Positions 14,987 through 23,797 of a DNA stretch of 41,976 bases are shown piece by piece. Numbering within the stretch: position 1 is the stretch's first letter; the number at the start of each line of letters is the position of its first letter. The translations under genes and the position numbers were made by a program. This stretch comes from Clostridiales bacterium. GTDB taxonomy: Bacteria > Bacillota > Clostridia > Lachnospirales > Lachnospiraceae. The notes under the pieces were generated by a model. That model was not told where the DNA came from, ran no database searches, and saw only the letters and a list, made by a program, of their open reading frames with translations. The stretch is from assembly GCA_018366495.1 (NCBI GenBank), contig JAGZHZ010000021.1, positions 1 through 41,976 of the forward strand, in the 5' to 3' direction.

Positions 14987-15588
14987 ATGTATCTTACATT
15001 GCTTGATAAAAAAGTGAAAGAAATTCGTATTATACCAAAAGCAAATGCCAGGTTCTTTGAAAGCAAGTACATCTATGAAACGGAATGCATTCAAAGAAAT
15101 CATAATACAAACAACGCACTGGCACTTGATTTGGGTATCGGCAATTTTATAACAGCCTATCAAGCAAAGGTAAAACATTCATCATTGATGGTAAAAGACT
15201 AAAATCTATCAATCAGTGGTACAACGAAGAAAATGACTATATGAACAAGGCTGCTCCCAGAATTATAGATTGTTGTATTGCTAATGATATAGGTACTCTT
15301 GTTGTTGGCTATAATGAAACTTTTCAAAGAAGTTCCTATATGGGAAAACAAAACAACCAAAACTTTGTAAATATTCCATATGGTCGACTGCCTTCCTAAT
15401 TAGGACATCTTTGCGGGTTAAATGGCATATTATTTGTAAAACAGGAAGAAAGCTACACTTCAAAATCTTCATTTTGGGATAAAGATAGTATTCCAAAATA
15501 TAATGCTGATAATCCAAAAGAATATTATTTTAGCGGACAAAGAATCCATAGAGGTCTGTATAAAACTGCAAATGGAAAAATTGACAAG
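14987..15588 (+). pseudogene. tnpB: Decayed TnpB (IS605/OrfB-family RNA-guided nuclease) remnant
   Basis: Roughly the C-terminal half of a TnpB survives in pieces. Bases 14987-15170 encode KVKEIRIIPKANARFFESKY and then NNALALDLGIGNFITAY, which carries the first RuvC Asp. A frameshift near 15170 leads to FIIDGKRLKSINQWYNEEND. An internal deletion then joins NKAAPRIIDCCIANDIGTLV and GYNETFQRSSYMGKQNNQN (second RuvC Glu). An in-frame TAA at 15397-15399 follows. The last stretch is FVKQEESYTSKSSFWDKDS and SGQRIHRGLYKTANGKI, where recognisable sequence ends before the third catalytic Asp. The N-terminal 150 or so residues, any tnpA, and the 3' end that would make the guide RNA are gone. An extended -10 (TGATATAAT near 14930-14938) lies upstream. 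It is certainly non-functional. Confidence 0.88.
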
Positions 15589-15654
15589 GGAAGAAAATGG
15601 AAAAGTGCAGAGGGCATTTGAAAAGAAAGAAACAGCAGTTCTATCGGCTTTCAA

Positions 15655-15684
15655 TTTTCAATAACAGACAAATTTTGATAGAAT
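15655..15684 (+). promoter_or_regulatory. Weak candidate promoter for zapA
   Basis: TTTTCA (15655-15660), an 18-nt spacer, TAGAAT (15679-15684). It is poor against consensus, but the IS fossil separates zapA from ruvB, so a local promoter is expected. Confidence 0.3.
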
Positions 15685-15714
15685 GCTGAATAAGGGGAAA
15701 GGAACGAGCAAAGT

Positions 15715-16143
15715 ATGTCATCGAAAAACAAAACGCAGGTGTTGATTGCCGGCAAAATATATACATTAAGTGGTTATGAGAGCGAGGAATATCTGCAAAA
15801 GGTAGCTACATATATAAATAATAAACTTGCTGAGTTGAAAAAACTGGATGGCTACAACCATCTCTCCTCCGATACAAAAAGCATTTTAGTGAACTTAAAT
15901 GTGGCAGATGATTATTTTAAGGCAAAGAAGCAGGCGGATAATATAGAAGAAGAGCTGGCGATAAAAGAAAAAGAAATGTACGGAATGAAGCATGAGCTGA
16001 TCAATATGCAGATTAAGCTGGAAGCAGCAGAAAAATCAGTCTCCACACTCCAAATGGAGTCAACAGAACAGCAGAAACGCATTGTAAAACTGGAGACGGA
16101 ATTGCAGGATTTAAGAAAAACGGAGAAAGAAGGGGCTGTCTAG
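15715..16143 (+). CDS. zapA: Cell division protein ZapA
   Basis: 142 residues. The N-terminal ZapA domain (about 7-75) is recognised by TQVLIAGKIYTLSGYESEEY and the helical VATYINNKLAELKKL. It is followed by a long Glu/Lys/Gln-rich coiled coil (about 75-138), longer than in short ZapA proteins but common in clostridia. ZapA bundles FtsZ filaments at the division ring. A ggggaaagga site precedes the ATG. The TAG stop codon lies in the loop of an intrinsic terminator hairpin. Confidence 0.87.
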   Translation: MSSKNKTQVLIAGKIYTLSGYESEEYLQKVATYINNKLAELKKLDGYNHLSSDTKSILVNLNVADDYFKAKKQADNIEEELAIKEKEMYGMKHELINMQIKLEAAEKSVSTLQMESTEQQKRIVKLETELQDLRKTEKEGAV

Positions 16144-16160
16144 GAAGGACGGTCCTTTTT
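16133..16160 (+). terminator. Terminator overlapping the zapA stop codon
   Basis: GGGCTGTC (16133-16140) pairs with GACGGTCC (16148-16155), allowing G-T pairs, around a 7-nt loop that contains the TAG stop. TTTTT follows. Only 43 bp remain before the U32 gene, which has no promoter of its own that I can see, so the terminator is probably leaky. Confidence 0.65.
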
Positions 16161-16203
16161 ATCCTACAAAATAAAACAAAATAGAAAAAGAAAGGAAAAA
16201 TAA

Positions 16204-18603
16204 GTGAAAAAAAGAGCAGAATTACTGGCACCGGCAGGGTCTATGGAAAGTTTAAAAGCTGCAGTTCACGCAGGGGCAGATGCAGTCTATATGGGAGGAC
16301 AGCGTTTTGGAGCGCGGGCATATGCTGATAATCCGGATCAGGATCATTTGAAAGAAGCCATCGACTATTGTCATCTGCATGGGCGATCCTTATATTTGAC
16401 AGTGAATACACTTTTAAAAGAACAGGAGATGTGTGAACTGTATGATTATCTGGCTCCTTTATATGAACATGGCTTGGACGCAGCGATTGTGCAGGATATG
16501 GGAGTGCTTTCTTTTGTCAGAGAACAGTTTCCGGATCTTCCTATCCATGCCAGCACACAGATGACTGTGACAGGAGCGGACGGAGCAGAATTTTTAAAAG
16601 AGTTTGGTGTGACAAGAGTGGTGACAGCAAGAGAGCTTTCTTTAAAAGAAATCAGAGAAATTTATGAAAAGACAGGGATGGAGATCGAGAGTTTTGTTCA
16701 CGGAGCGCTTTGTTACTGCTACTCCGGACAATGCCTTTTCAGCAGCCTAATCGGGGGGAGAAGCGGAAACAGGGGAAGATGCGCACAGCCGTGCAGACTG
16801 CCGTATGAATTGTATCAGAAGGAGCAGGCTGTAAGAAATGCAGAAGGGATGTATCTGTTAAGCCCAAAGGATATGTGTGCATTGGAACTGCTGCCGGAAA
16901 TTTTAAAAAGCGGGGTGTATTCCTTAAAGATTGAAGGAAGAATGAAAAAACCAGAGTACACGGCAGGTGTTGTGCGGATTTACCGAAAATATTTAGATTT
17001 ATGTCTGAAAGAAAAAAAAGATGGCATTTTTGATGTGTCAGAAGAAGACAAAAAAGAATTGATGGACCTGTACAATCGAGGCGGATTTAATGAAGGGTAT
17101 TATAAAACAAAAAATGGAAAAGAAATGATGGCGCTGAAAAGACCAAATCACAATGGAATTGAGGCAGCTCAGATCACAGCGATCAAGAAAGACGGAGCAG
17201 AACTTAGGGCATTGGAAGACTTATCCAGAGGGGATGTATTGGAAGCATTCTCAGCAGCAGATCCCAAAAAGACAGAGATTACTCTGGGACAGGAAATAAA
17301 GAAGAAAGCGTGTTTTACAATAAAAGTTCCAGCGTCGGTGAAACTGAAGAAGGGATGGAAATTTTACAGAACCAGAAACAAGAAATTGCTGGATGAGCTT
17401 TCAGAGACGTATGTATGTGGGAATTACCAAGAAAAAATTAATGGAAGATTAAAGATTTTAAAAAATCAACCTGTTATACTTGAATTGAGTATGGAAAAAT
17501 GGAAGACTTCTGTAAAAGCAGAGCCGCCTTCACAGGCACAGAAGCAGCCTTTAACTGAGGAAAAAGTCAGAAAGCAGATGCAAAAGACGGGAAATACAAG
17601 TTTTTCTTTTGAAAATCTTTCGATTGATTTGGAGGAAGATACATTTTTGCCTGTCTATGCCTTAAATGAACTTCGCAGGGAAGGGATGGAACAGTTGAGA
17701 CAGACAATTCTCTCAACGTATTGCAGGGAAAAAAGAGAGCGTATAGAGCAACAGCCGTATCTGGAAGGGAAAAATGGAAAGCCGTCTCTTTTTATAGAGC
17801 TGGGAAATCTGAAAGCTTTTCCGGATTTGCTGAAAAAAGAGGAGATCAGCGGATTTTACATAGATGCAGCAGCCTGGAATCAATTTGCGGACTATGAAGA
17901 GATTCAGACCGTTATAGATCAATGTCATCAGACAGGAAAGAGCTGCTTTTATGCAATGCCTAGGATTTTCCGCTTGGATATAAAAAACAAGTATGAAGAG
18001 GCATGGAAAGAAAATGTATTTTCACAGTTTGACGGAATGTTGATCCGCAGTCTGGAAGAATATCAATTTTTAAAGAATAAAAAATACAAAGGAAAAATGA
18101 TTGCAGATCACAATCTCTATACCTACAACAGCAATGCGCGAGAATTCTGGAAAAAATGCGGAGTTGAACGCGATACCGTACCTTTTGAACTGAACAAAAA
18201 AGAAATCATACAGAGAGGATGTGCTGGAAGTGAAATGATTCTTTATGGAAGAATTCCAACTATGATTTCTGCTCAGTGCTTAAAAAAGAATACGATCGGG
18301 TGCAATAAAAAGAAAGAATGGCTGTTTTTAAAAGACAGAAAGAAAAAACGTTTTCCTGTCGAGACGGTGTGCAGATTCTGCTATAATGTCATTTATAATG
18401 AAGTGCCATTATCTTTACTGGAAGAGTGGGAAGAAATAAAAAGGATATCACCGGAGGCGGTGCGTCTTTGTTTTACAACAGAGAATGTGCAGGAGACTGT
18501 GACGGTGACTCAGCTTTTTATAGATCATATCTTTAACAGTGAAACTTTCGGGAAGAAGAATCAGGAATTTACGAGAGGACACTTTAAAAGAGGAGTAGAG
18601 TAG
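16204..18603 (+). CDS. U32 family protein (collagenase-like; possible RNA hydroxylation enzyme)
   Basis: 799 residues, starting at GTG after an aaagga site. The N-terminal TIM-barrel-like domain (LLAPAGSMESLKAAVHAGAD at 8-27) contains the U32 signature ESFVHGALCYCYSGQCLFSS near 162-181. Further cysteines come in RGRCAQPC (C193, C197). The long region after about 300 fits U32 proteins of the DUF3656 type. Members of the family in E. coli (RlhA, TrhP) hydroxylate pyrimidines in rRNA or tRNA and carry iron-sulfur-type cysteines, while older annotation calls them peptidases. The conserved cysteine set here favours an RNA-modification role, but that is inference. The ruvAB-zapA-U32 order is recurrent in clostridia as I recall it. 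Confidence 0.82.
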   Translation: MKKRAELLAPAGSMESLKAAVHAGADAVYMGGQRFGARAYADNPDQDHLKEAIDYCHLHGRSLYLTVNTLLKEQEMCELYDYLAPLYEHGLDAAIVQDMGVLSFVREQFPDLPIHASTQMTVTGADGAEFLKEFGVTRVVTARELSLKEIREIYEKTGMEIESFVHGALCYCYSGQCLFSSLIGGRSGNRGRCAQPCRLPYELYQKEQAVRNAEGMYLLSPKDMCALELLPEILKSGVYSLKIEGRMKKPEYTAGVVRIYRKYLDLCLKEKKDGIFDVSEEDKKELMDLYNRGGFNEGYYKTKNGKEMMALKRPNHNGIEAAQITAIKKDGAELRALEDLSRGDVLEAFSAADPKKTEITLGQEIKKKACFTIKVPASVKLKKGWKFYRTRNKKLLDELSETYVCGNYQEKINGRLKILKNQPVILELSMEKWKTSVKAEPPSQAQKQPLTEEKVRKQMQKTGNTSFSFENLSIDLEEDTFLPVYALNELRREGMEQLRQTILSTYCREKRERIEQQPYLEGKNGKPSLFIELGNLKAFPDLLKKEEISGFYIDAAAWNQFADYEEIQTVIDQCHQTGKSCFYAMPRIFRLDIKNKYEEAWKENVFSQFDGMLIRSLEEYQFLKNKKYKGKMIADHNLYTYNSNAREFWKKCGVERDTVPFELNKKEIIQRGCAGSEMILYGRIPTMISAQCLKKNTIGCNKKKEWLFLKDRKKKRFPVETVCRFCYNVIYNEVPLSLLEEWEEIKRISPEAVRLCFTTENVQETVTVTQLFIDHIFNSETFGKKNQEFTRGHFKRGVE

Positions 18604-18611
18604 GTGAAAAT

Positions 18612-20021
18612 GTGACAAACTTAGTGATTGAAGTTTCAAAGTATTTATTGATTATTTTTATGATCATCTATACGGCACAGTCGTTTATTGTATTTACAAA
18701 AAAAAGCAAAAGTGCCCAGGAGTTCTTGTATCTGCGTCAGGTACTCATGATTCTTCTGATCCATTTTATTGCTTTTTTAGTGCTTTATCTGAAAATGGAG
18801 GAAGAACAGCTGATGTTTTTCTGGGGATCACAGGTATTATATCTGCTGGCCGTTCAGGTGATGGTAAGAAATTTATATCCGCAGGCATCAAAGCTTTTGC
18901 TGAACAATATGTGTCTTTTGATTGCTATCGGGTTTATTATGATTACACGTCTTTCTTATGATCAGTCAATAAAACAGTTTCAGATTATTGTAGTCTCCAC
19001 TGTCATTGCACTTTTTGTGCCTGTTATTATAAGAAAGATGAAGATTCTTCAGAAATGGACATGGTTTTATGCTGTATTAGGAATCGGAATGCTGGCGGTA
19101 GTTGCTGTGTTGGCGCAGTCTTCTTACGGAGCAAAACTTTCGATATCAATTGGACCGATTGCATTTCAGCCGTCTGAATTTGTAAAACTGATCTTTGTAT
19201 TTTGTATTGCAAGTATGTTTGCAAAGGCAAGTGATTTTCGACAGGTTGTGATTGCAACAGTCCTTGCCGCTGTGCATGTGTTGATTTTAGTAATCTCAAC
19301 AGATTTGGGAGGCGCTTTGATTTTTTTCAGCACTTATCTGATGATGCTCTACGCCGCTACGAAAAAACCGGTCTATACATTGGCAGGAATTGCAGCAGGA
19401 TGCGTCGCAGCTGTGCTGGCCTATTTTCTGTTTTATCATGTGCAAGTGCGTGTGGAAGTATGGCGAAATCCATTTGACGTATATGAAGGCGGAGGATATC
19501 AGATCGCACAGTCCCTTTTTGCAATCGGCGCTGGAGGATGGTTCGGCACAGGACTGTTTCAGGGATCGCCGGGTATGATTCCGATTGTAGAGCAGGATTT
19601 TATGTTTTCAGCGATTGCAGAGGAAATGGGAGGTATCTTTTGTATCTGTCTGATTTTAGTTTATTTAAATTGTTTCATGATGTTTTTAAATGTAGCGATG
19701 GGGCTGAGAAATAAATTTTACCGTATTATTGGACTTGGATTTGGATGTATGATCACGGTTCAGACCTTTTTAACCATTGGAGGAGCAATGAAAATGATTC
19801 CTTCCACAGGAGTTACCCTTCCTCTTGTCAGCTATGGAGGAAGTTCTGTGATGAGTACCTTGATTATGTTTTTTATCGTACAAGGCTTATATCTAGTAAA
19901 AGAAGATGAGGATGAGGAGATTGAAAGAGCAAGAATCTATGAACAATATCAAAGACAATATGGACAGCAAAACGCAGAAGAAAACGGACAGCAACGCTAC
20001 GGATACCCGCCTTCAAGGTAA
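18612..20021 (+). CDS. ftsW: FtsW/RodA/SpoVE family peptidoglycan polymerase
   Basis: 469 residues, starting at GTG 8 bp after the U32 stop. About ten membrane segments are visible. The SEDS family signature near the C-terminus is STGVTLPLVSYGGSS, and IVEQDFMFSAIAEEMG matches the conserved extracellular loop. SEDS proteins polymerise lipid II together with a class B PBP, here the next gene. The cytoplasmic tail (about 430-469) is Glu/Gln/Tyr-rich, and its coding region overlaps the PBP start. FtsW, RodA and SpoVE cannot be told apart from sequence alone. Pairing with a short PBP resembles the rodA-pbpA arrangement of actinobacteria. Confidence 0.9.
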   Translation: MTNLVIEVSKYLLIIFMIIYTAQSFIVFTKKSKSAQEFLYLRQVLMILLIHFIAFLVLYLKMEEEQLMFFWGSQVLYLLAVQVMVRNLYPQASKLLLNNMCLLIAIGFIMITRLSYDQSIKQFQIIVVSTVIALFVPVIIRKMKILQKWTWFYAVLGIGMLAVVAVLAQSSYGAKLSISIGPIAFQPSEFVKLIFVFCIASMFAKASDFRQVVIATVLAAVHVLILVISTDLGGALIFFSTYLMMLYAATKKPVYTLAGIAAGCVAAVLAYFLFYHVQVRVEVWRNPFDVYEGGGYQIAQSLFAIGAGGWFGTGLFQGSPGMIPIVEQDFMFSAIAEEMGGIFCICLILVYLNCFMMFLNVAMGLRNKFYRIIGLGFGCMITVQTFLTIGGAMKMIPSTGVTLPLVSYGGSSVMSTLIMFFIVQGLYLVKEDEDEEIERARIYEQYQRQYGQQNAEENGQQRYGYPPSR

Positions 20022-21468
20022 AAAAACAAAACGGCTGCGCAAGAGAAACAGAGAATTTATGCGTGTGACATGGATCTTTATCAGTATGTTTTTAATTCTG
20101 TGCACATATCTTGTTTACTTCAACGTTTTTAAAGCAGAAGAAATTAACACAAACACATACAATACAAAACAGAATGATCGAAAAAGTGATATTCAAAGAG
20201 GACAGATCCTGGCCGCAGACGGAGAAATTTTGGCAGCAACTACAGTAGATGCAGAGGGAAAAGAGACGCGCGTCTATCCTTATGGGCAAGTTTTTTCACA
20301 CGTTGTAGGATATTATGAAAATGGAAAGTCAGGTTTGGAAGCAAAATGCGATTATGATTTGACAGATTCTCACATTTCTTTTCTGGAACAGCTGGAATAT
20401 ACGGCAGAAGGTCAAAAGGTGCTGGGCGATAATGTATATCTGACGCTGGATACAGATCTTCAGGAAGCGGCTTATAATGCGCTTGGCGCATACAGAGGAG
20501 CTGTCGTTGTGATGGAAGCTTCCACGGGAAAAATTTTAGCCATGGTCTCAAAACCTGATTTTGATCCAGGTACAATCTCAGAAAATTGGGAATTTCTGAC
20601 AACAGATGATGCAGGAAGTCCTCTTTTAAATCGGGCAACACAGGGACTTTATCCTCCGGGATCGACGTTTAAAATTTTAACCACCCTTGCATTTATGCGG
20701 CAGAATCCGGACTATCAGAACTACACATATGAGTGTGCAGGTTCGATTACAAAGGAAGATGTGACAGTGACCTGCTATAACAGTGAAGTACATGGATGGG
20801 AAGATCTGAAAAGCTCATTTGCGCACTCCTGCAACAGCTCTTACTGTAATATCGGGCTTGAGCTGAACAACCAGGAATTTATTGATCTGTGCAATGATTT
20901 TGGATTTAATAATTCTCTTCCCTTAAACTATATGGAATATAGCAAGAGTCAGTTTAACTTGAAAGCAGATTCTTCTTACGGGGAACAGATGACTACAGCG
21001 ATCGGACAGGGAGATACTCTCGTTTCTCCTCTTCATATGGCGATGATTGCACAGTCGATTGCGAATGGAGGCGTTATGATGACACCATACCTGATTGATC
21101 ATATTCAGACTTCAAAAGGAGATCTAGTGAAAGAGACAACGCCTGCAGCATATAAAACAGTGATGTCTGCACAGGAGGCAGGAGTCTTGACAGAGTACAT
21201 GAGAGAGACTGTTTTAAGTGGCACAGCGACGACGCTGTACAATGAGACATACAGCTGTGCAGGAAAGACAGGATCAGCAGAGTACGATAATGGAGCTCAG
21301 CAGGGAACACATTCCTGGTTTGTAGGATTTACAAATGTGGATAATCCAGAACTTGTAATCAGTGTTTTAATAGAAGATGGGGGCACAGGAAGTTCAGCGG
21401 CAGTGCCGATCACAAAACAGATTTTGGATTCTTATTATTATAACTATGACAATAGCTATGGCTATTAA
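19939..21468 (+). CDS. Class B penicillin-binding protein (transpeptidase), FtsW partner
   Basis: About 509 residues from the ATG at 19939. The start is uncertain: ATGs at 19906 and 19960 are in frame and all overlap ftsW, while 20059 lies beyond it. A basic cytoplasmic stretch (KKTKRLRKRNREF) precedes one membrane anchor (WIFISMFLILCTYLVYFNVF). The PBP dimerisation region is short. The transpeptidase domain has the three active-site motifs: PGSTFK (catalytic Ser), SCNSS (SxN) and GKTGSAE (KTG). It crosslinks peptidoglycan outside the membrane. The overlapping start implies translational coupling with ftsW. The size fits the compact PbpA-type proteins rather than full FtsI. Confidence 0.9.
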   Translation: MNNIKDNMDSKTQKKTDSNATDTRLQGKKTKRLRKRNREFMRVTWIFISMFLILCTYLVYFNVFKAEEINTNTYNTKQNDRKSDIQRGQILAADGEILAATTVDAEGKETRVYPYGQVFSHVVGYYENGKSGLEAKCDYDLTDSHISFLEQLEYTAEGQKVLGDNVYLTLDTDLQEAAYNALGAYRGAVVVMEASTGKILAMVSKPDFDPGTISENWEFLTTDDAGSPLLNRATQGLYPPGSTFKILTTLAFMRQNPDYQNYTYECAGSITKEDVTVTCYNSEVHGWEDLKSSFAHSCNSSYCNIGLELNNQEFIDLCNDFGFNNSLPLNYMEYSKSQFNLKADSSYGEQMTTAIGQGDTLVSPLHMAMIAQSIANGGVMMTPYLIDHIQTSKGDLVKETTPAAYKTVMSAQEAGVLTEYMRETVLSGTATTLYNETYSCAGKTGSAEYDNGAQQGTHSWFVGFTNVDNPELVISVLIEDGGTGSSAAVPITKQILDSYYYNYDNSYGY

Positions 21469-21472
21469 GATG

Positions 21473-21512
21473 AGAGGCTGTATCACGATTGACGGATACA
21501 GTCTCTTATTTG
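21473..21512 (+). terminator. Terminator after the PBP gene
   Basis: A 12-bp stem with one G-T pair (21473-21484 with 21495-21506) and a 10-nt loop, followed by TATTTG. It lies immediately after the stop codon. Confidence 0.75.
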
Positions 21513-21536
21513 CTGTCAGAAGATAAAAAATAATAC

Positions 21537-21552
21537 TTCTGTATATACAGAA
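21537..21552. repeat. 16-bp perfect palindrome upstream of the Nudix gene promoter
   Basis: TTCTGTATATACAGAA, centred about 18 bp before the -35 of the promoter at 21563-21591. There is no T-run, so it is more like an operator for a dimeric regulator than a terminator. No specific regulator is recognised. Confidence 0.5.
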
Positions 21553-21562
21553 AAGATAAATG

Positions 21563-21591
21563 TTGCATCCTTTTTAAAAAAGAGTTATACT
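21563..21591 (+). promoter_or_regulatory. Sigma-A-type promoter of the Nudix gene
   Basis: TTGCAT (21563-21568), a 17-nt spacer, TATACT (21586-21591), then about 33 nt to the ATG. Confidence 0.7.
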
Positions 21592-21630
21592 AATATCAAG
21601 TTAAAACCAGAGCCAACAGGAGGAATTGCG

Positions 21631-22083
21631 ATGATTGAGGCAACAAGCTGTGGCGGAGTGGTAATTTTTCGTGGGAAAATCCTCGTTCTCTATAAAAGCT
21701 ATAAGAACAAATATGAGGGATGGGTTTTGCCCAAGGGAACTGTAGAGCCTGGTGAAGAATTTAAAGATACAGCAACCAGGGAGGTGCTGGAGGAAACGGG
21801 TGCTCGCGCATCCATCATTAAATATATCGGAAAAAGTCAATATACTTTTAATGTTCCGGAAGATACCGTCTCAAAAGATGTGCATTGGTATTTGATGATG
21901 GCAGACAGTTATTACAGCAAACCGCAGCGGGAAGAATATTTTGTAGATTCAGGATATTATAAGTTTCATGAGGCTTATCATCTCCTGAAATTCTCAAATG
22001 AAAAAGTGATTTTAGAAAAAGCGTATAATGAATATTTAGAGCTGAAAAAGAATAATCTTTGGGGAAGTCATAAATATTTTTAA
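21631..22083 (+). CDS. Nudix hydrolase
   Basis: 150 residues. The Nudix box is complete: GTVEPGEEFKDTATREVLEE followed by TGA (about residues 36-58), with the REVLEETG metal-binding core. Such proteins hydrolyse nucleoside diphosphates linked to another moiety. The spacing and the DVHWYLM stretch resemble the diadenosine polyphosphate/RNA pyrophosphohydrolase-like group, but the substrate cannot be read from the sequence. An ggaggaat site precedes the ATG. It is a single-gene unit between its own promoter and terminator, next to pap, another nucleotide enzyme. Confidence 0.88.
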   Translation: MIEATSCGGVVIFRGKILVLYKSYKNKYEGWVLPKGTVEPGEEFKDTATREVLEETGARASIIKYIGKSQYTFNVPEDTVSKDVHWYLMMADSYYSKPQREEYFVDSGYYKFHEAYHLLKFSNEKVILEKAYNEYLELKKNNLWGSHKYF

Positions 22084-22091
22084 AAACGCAG

Positions 22092-22116
22092 GGGCTGTCA
22101 TATGACAGTCCTTTTT
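22092..22116 (+). terminator. Terminator of the Nudix gene
   Basis: GGGCTGTCAT is followed directly by ATGACAGTCC (22092-22111), then TTTTT. The central bases form the loop. Confidence 0.8.
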
Positions 22117-22128
22117 CCGTTTTGCTGA

Positions 22129-22157
22129 TTGCCTGGACAGAATGAGTGTGATATACT
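22129..22157 (+). promoter_or_regulatory. Sigma-A-type promoter of the pap operon
   Basis: TTGCCT (22129-22134), a 17-nt spacer, TATACT (22152-22157). The leader to the pap ATG would be about 110 nt. I see no clear structure in it. Confidence 0.6.
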
Positions 22158-22272
22158 GGCATAAATAAAGGGTATTAAAATTTCAGACTTTGAATTGAAT
22201 ATACAGAGAATGATTTTGGAAGAATAAAGAAACAGGGAAAAATAAAAACAGGATCGAAAGGGGAGAGATTGT

Positions 22273-23787
22273 ATGCTGGAACAGATTGACCTGTCAAAAA
22301 AAATGGATAAGAAAGAATATCACAGGCAGACAGAGGCACTGGAACTCAAGATTGCATCTTTACAGAGGGAATGTAAAGATCTGAAGATACCAGTGATCAT
22401 TGTATTTGAAGGGTTTGGGGCTTCAGGAAAAGGCAGCATGATTAATCAGCTGATTCATCCGCTGGATCCGCGTGGCTTTTATGTCTATGCAATTAACGGA
22501 GAATCAGAAGATGAGCAGATGCACCCATTTTTGTGGAGATTCTGGACAAAGATACCGCAAAAAGGACGGATTGCTATTTTTGACCGTAGCTGGTACAGAA
22601 GAGTTTTGGTAGATCGATTTGACGGAGTTACGACAGATGAACAGCTTGCTCACGCATATGAGGAAATCAATACATTTGAAGAGACGCTTTCGGACGACGG
22701 AACTGTGATTATTAAATTTTTTCTTGATATTACAAAGAAGGAACAAAAGAAACGGTTTGATAAACTTTTAAGTTCAAAAGAAACTGCATGGCGTGTATCA
22801 AAAGGGGATTTAAAGAGAAATAAAGAGTTTGAAAGATACAAAGAAATGAATGATGAGATGCTGCAGAAAACAGACACAGAGTATGCACCGTGGGTTATTG
22901 TGGAGGCGATGGATCGGGAGTATGCTTCTGTAAAAGTGCTTTCGGTAGTGGCAGATCGTTTGGAGAAATATGTCGCTTTTATAAAAGAGCAGCAGAAATT
23001 AAACGAAGAGTGGAAAAAAGAAAAACCGCAAACAGAGCAGGAAAAGACAATATTCAAATCTTCGATCCTAAGCAGCACAGATCTGTCTCTTGCCTACACA
23101 AAAGAGCAGTATAAAACATATCTGAAACCTCTTCAGAAAAAGATATCTCTGCTCCATAGCGAGCTGTATAGAAGAAGGATTCCGGTTGTTCTTGCATTTG
23201 AAGGCTGGGATGCAGGAGGAAAAGGCGGGGCAATTAAACGTCTGACAGAATATATGGATCCGAGAGGGTATCGTGTGAATCCGACTGCTTCTCCAAATGA
23301 TATAGAGAAAGCACACCATTATCTGTGGAGATTCTGGAAGAATATGCCAAAGGATGGTCATATTGCTATTTTTGACCGCACCTGGTACGGCAGGGTTCTG
23401 GTTGAACGTATTGAAGGATTTTGTACACAGTGTGAATGGAAAAGGGCCTATCGGGAGATCAATGAAATGGAAGAACAGCTTGCAAATAATGGCACAGTGA
23501 TTTTGAAATTCTGGATGCAGATTGATAAAAAAGAGCAGGAAAAACGTTTCAAGGAGCGGCAGAATACGCCGGAAAAAAGGTGGAAAATTACGGAAGAGGA
23601 TTGGCGAAACAGAGAAAAATGGGATCTGTATGAGGAGGCTGTTGATGAGATGTTGATTCGTACTTCAACAACGTATGCGCCTTGGATTATTGTAGAGGGA
23701 AATAACAAATATTATGCCAGAATCAAAGTTTTAGAGTCTGTTATTCAGGCTCTGGAAGAGAGGCTAAAAAAAGAAAAAACAGAGTGA
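22273..23787 (+). CDS. pap: Polyphosphate:AMP phosphotransferase (two-domain PPK2)
   Basis: 504 residues made of two PPK2 domains in tandem (about 10-235 and 270-500). Each has a Walker A-like loop and the FDRxWYxRVLV motif. The C-terminal copy is canonical (EGWDAGGKGG, FDRTWYGRVLVER). In the N-terminal copy the loop Asp is replaced (EGFGASGKGS), although FDRSWYRRVLVDR is intact. In described two-domain PPK2 enzymes the C-terminal domain carries catalysis, converting AMP to ADP with polyphosphate. It has a gaaaggggag site. It is followed by an unknown gene 10 bp on and then DUF2953-gerW, possibly in one transcript. Confidence 0.88.
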   Translation: MLEQIDLSKKMDKKEYHRQTEALELKIASLQRECKDLKIPVIIVFEGFGASGKGSMINQLIHPLDPRGFYVYAINGESEDEQMHPFLWRFWTKIPQKGRIAIFDRSWYRRVLVDRFDGVTTDEQLAHAYEEINTFEETLSDDGTVIIKFFLDITKKEQKKRFDKLLSSKETAWRVSKGDLKRNKEFERYKEMNDEMLQKTDTEYAPWVIVEAMDREYASVKVLSVVADRLEKYVAFIKEQQKLNEEWKKEKPQTEQEKTIFKSSILSSTDLSLAYTKEQYKTYLKPLQKKISLLHSELYRRRIPVVLAFEGWDAGGKGGAIKRLTEYMDPRGYRVNPTASPNDIEKAHHYLWRFWKNMPKDGHIAIFDRTWYGRVLVERIEGFCTQCEWKRAYREINEMEEQLANNGTVILKFWMQIDKKEQEKRFKERQNTPEKRWKITEEDWRNREKWDLYEEAVDEMLIRTSTTYAPWIIVEGNNKYYARIKVLESVIQALEERLKKEKTE

Positions 23788-23797
23788 GCGAATAAAA

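Noticed and set aside
14987..15202. 71-codon open frame as an independent small gene
   Set aside because: It is the first surviving block of the tnpB fossil, and homology continues in another frame after a frameshift near 15170.
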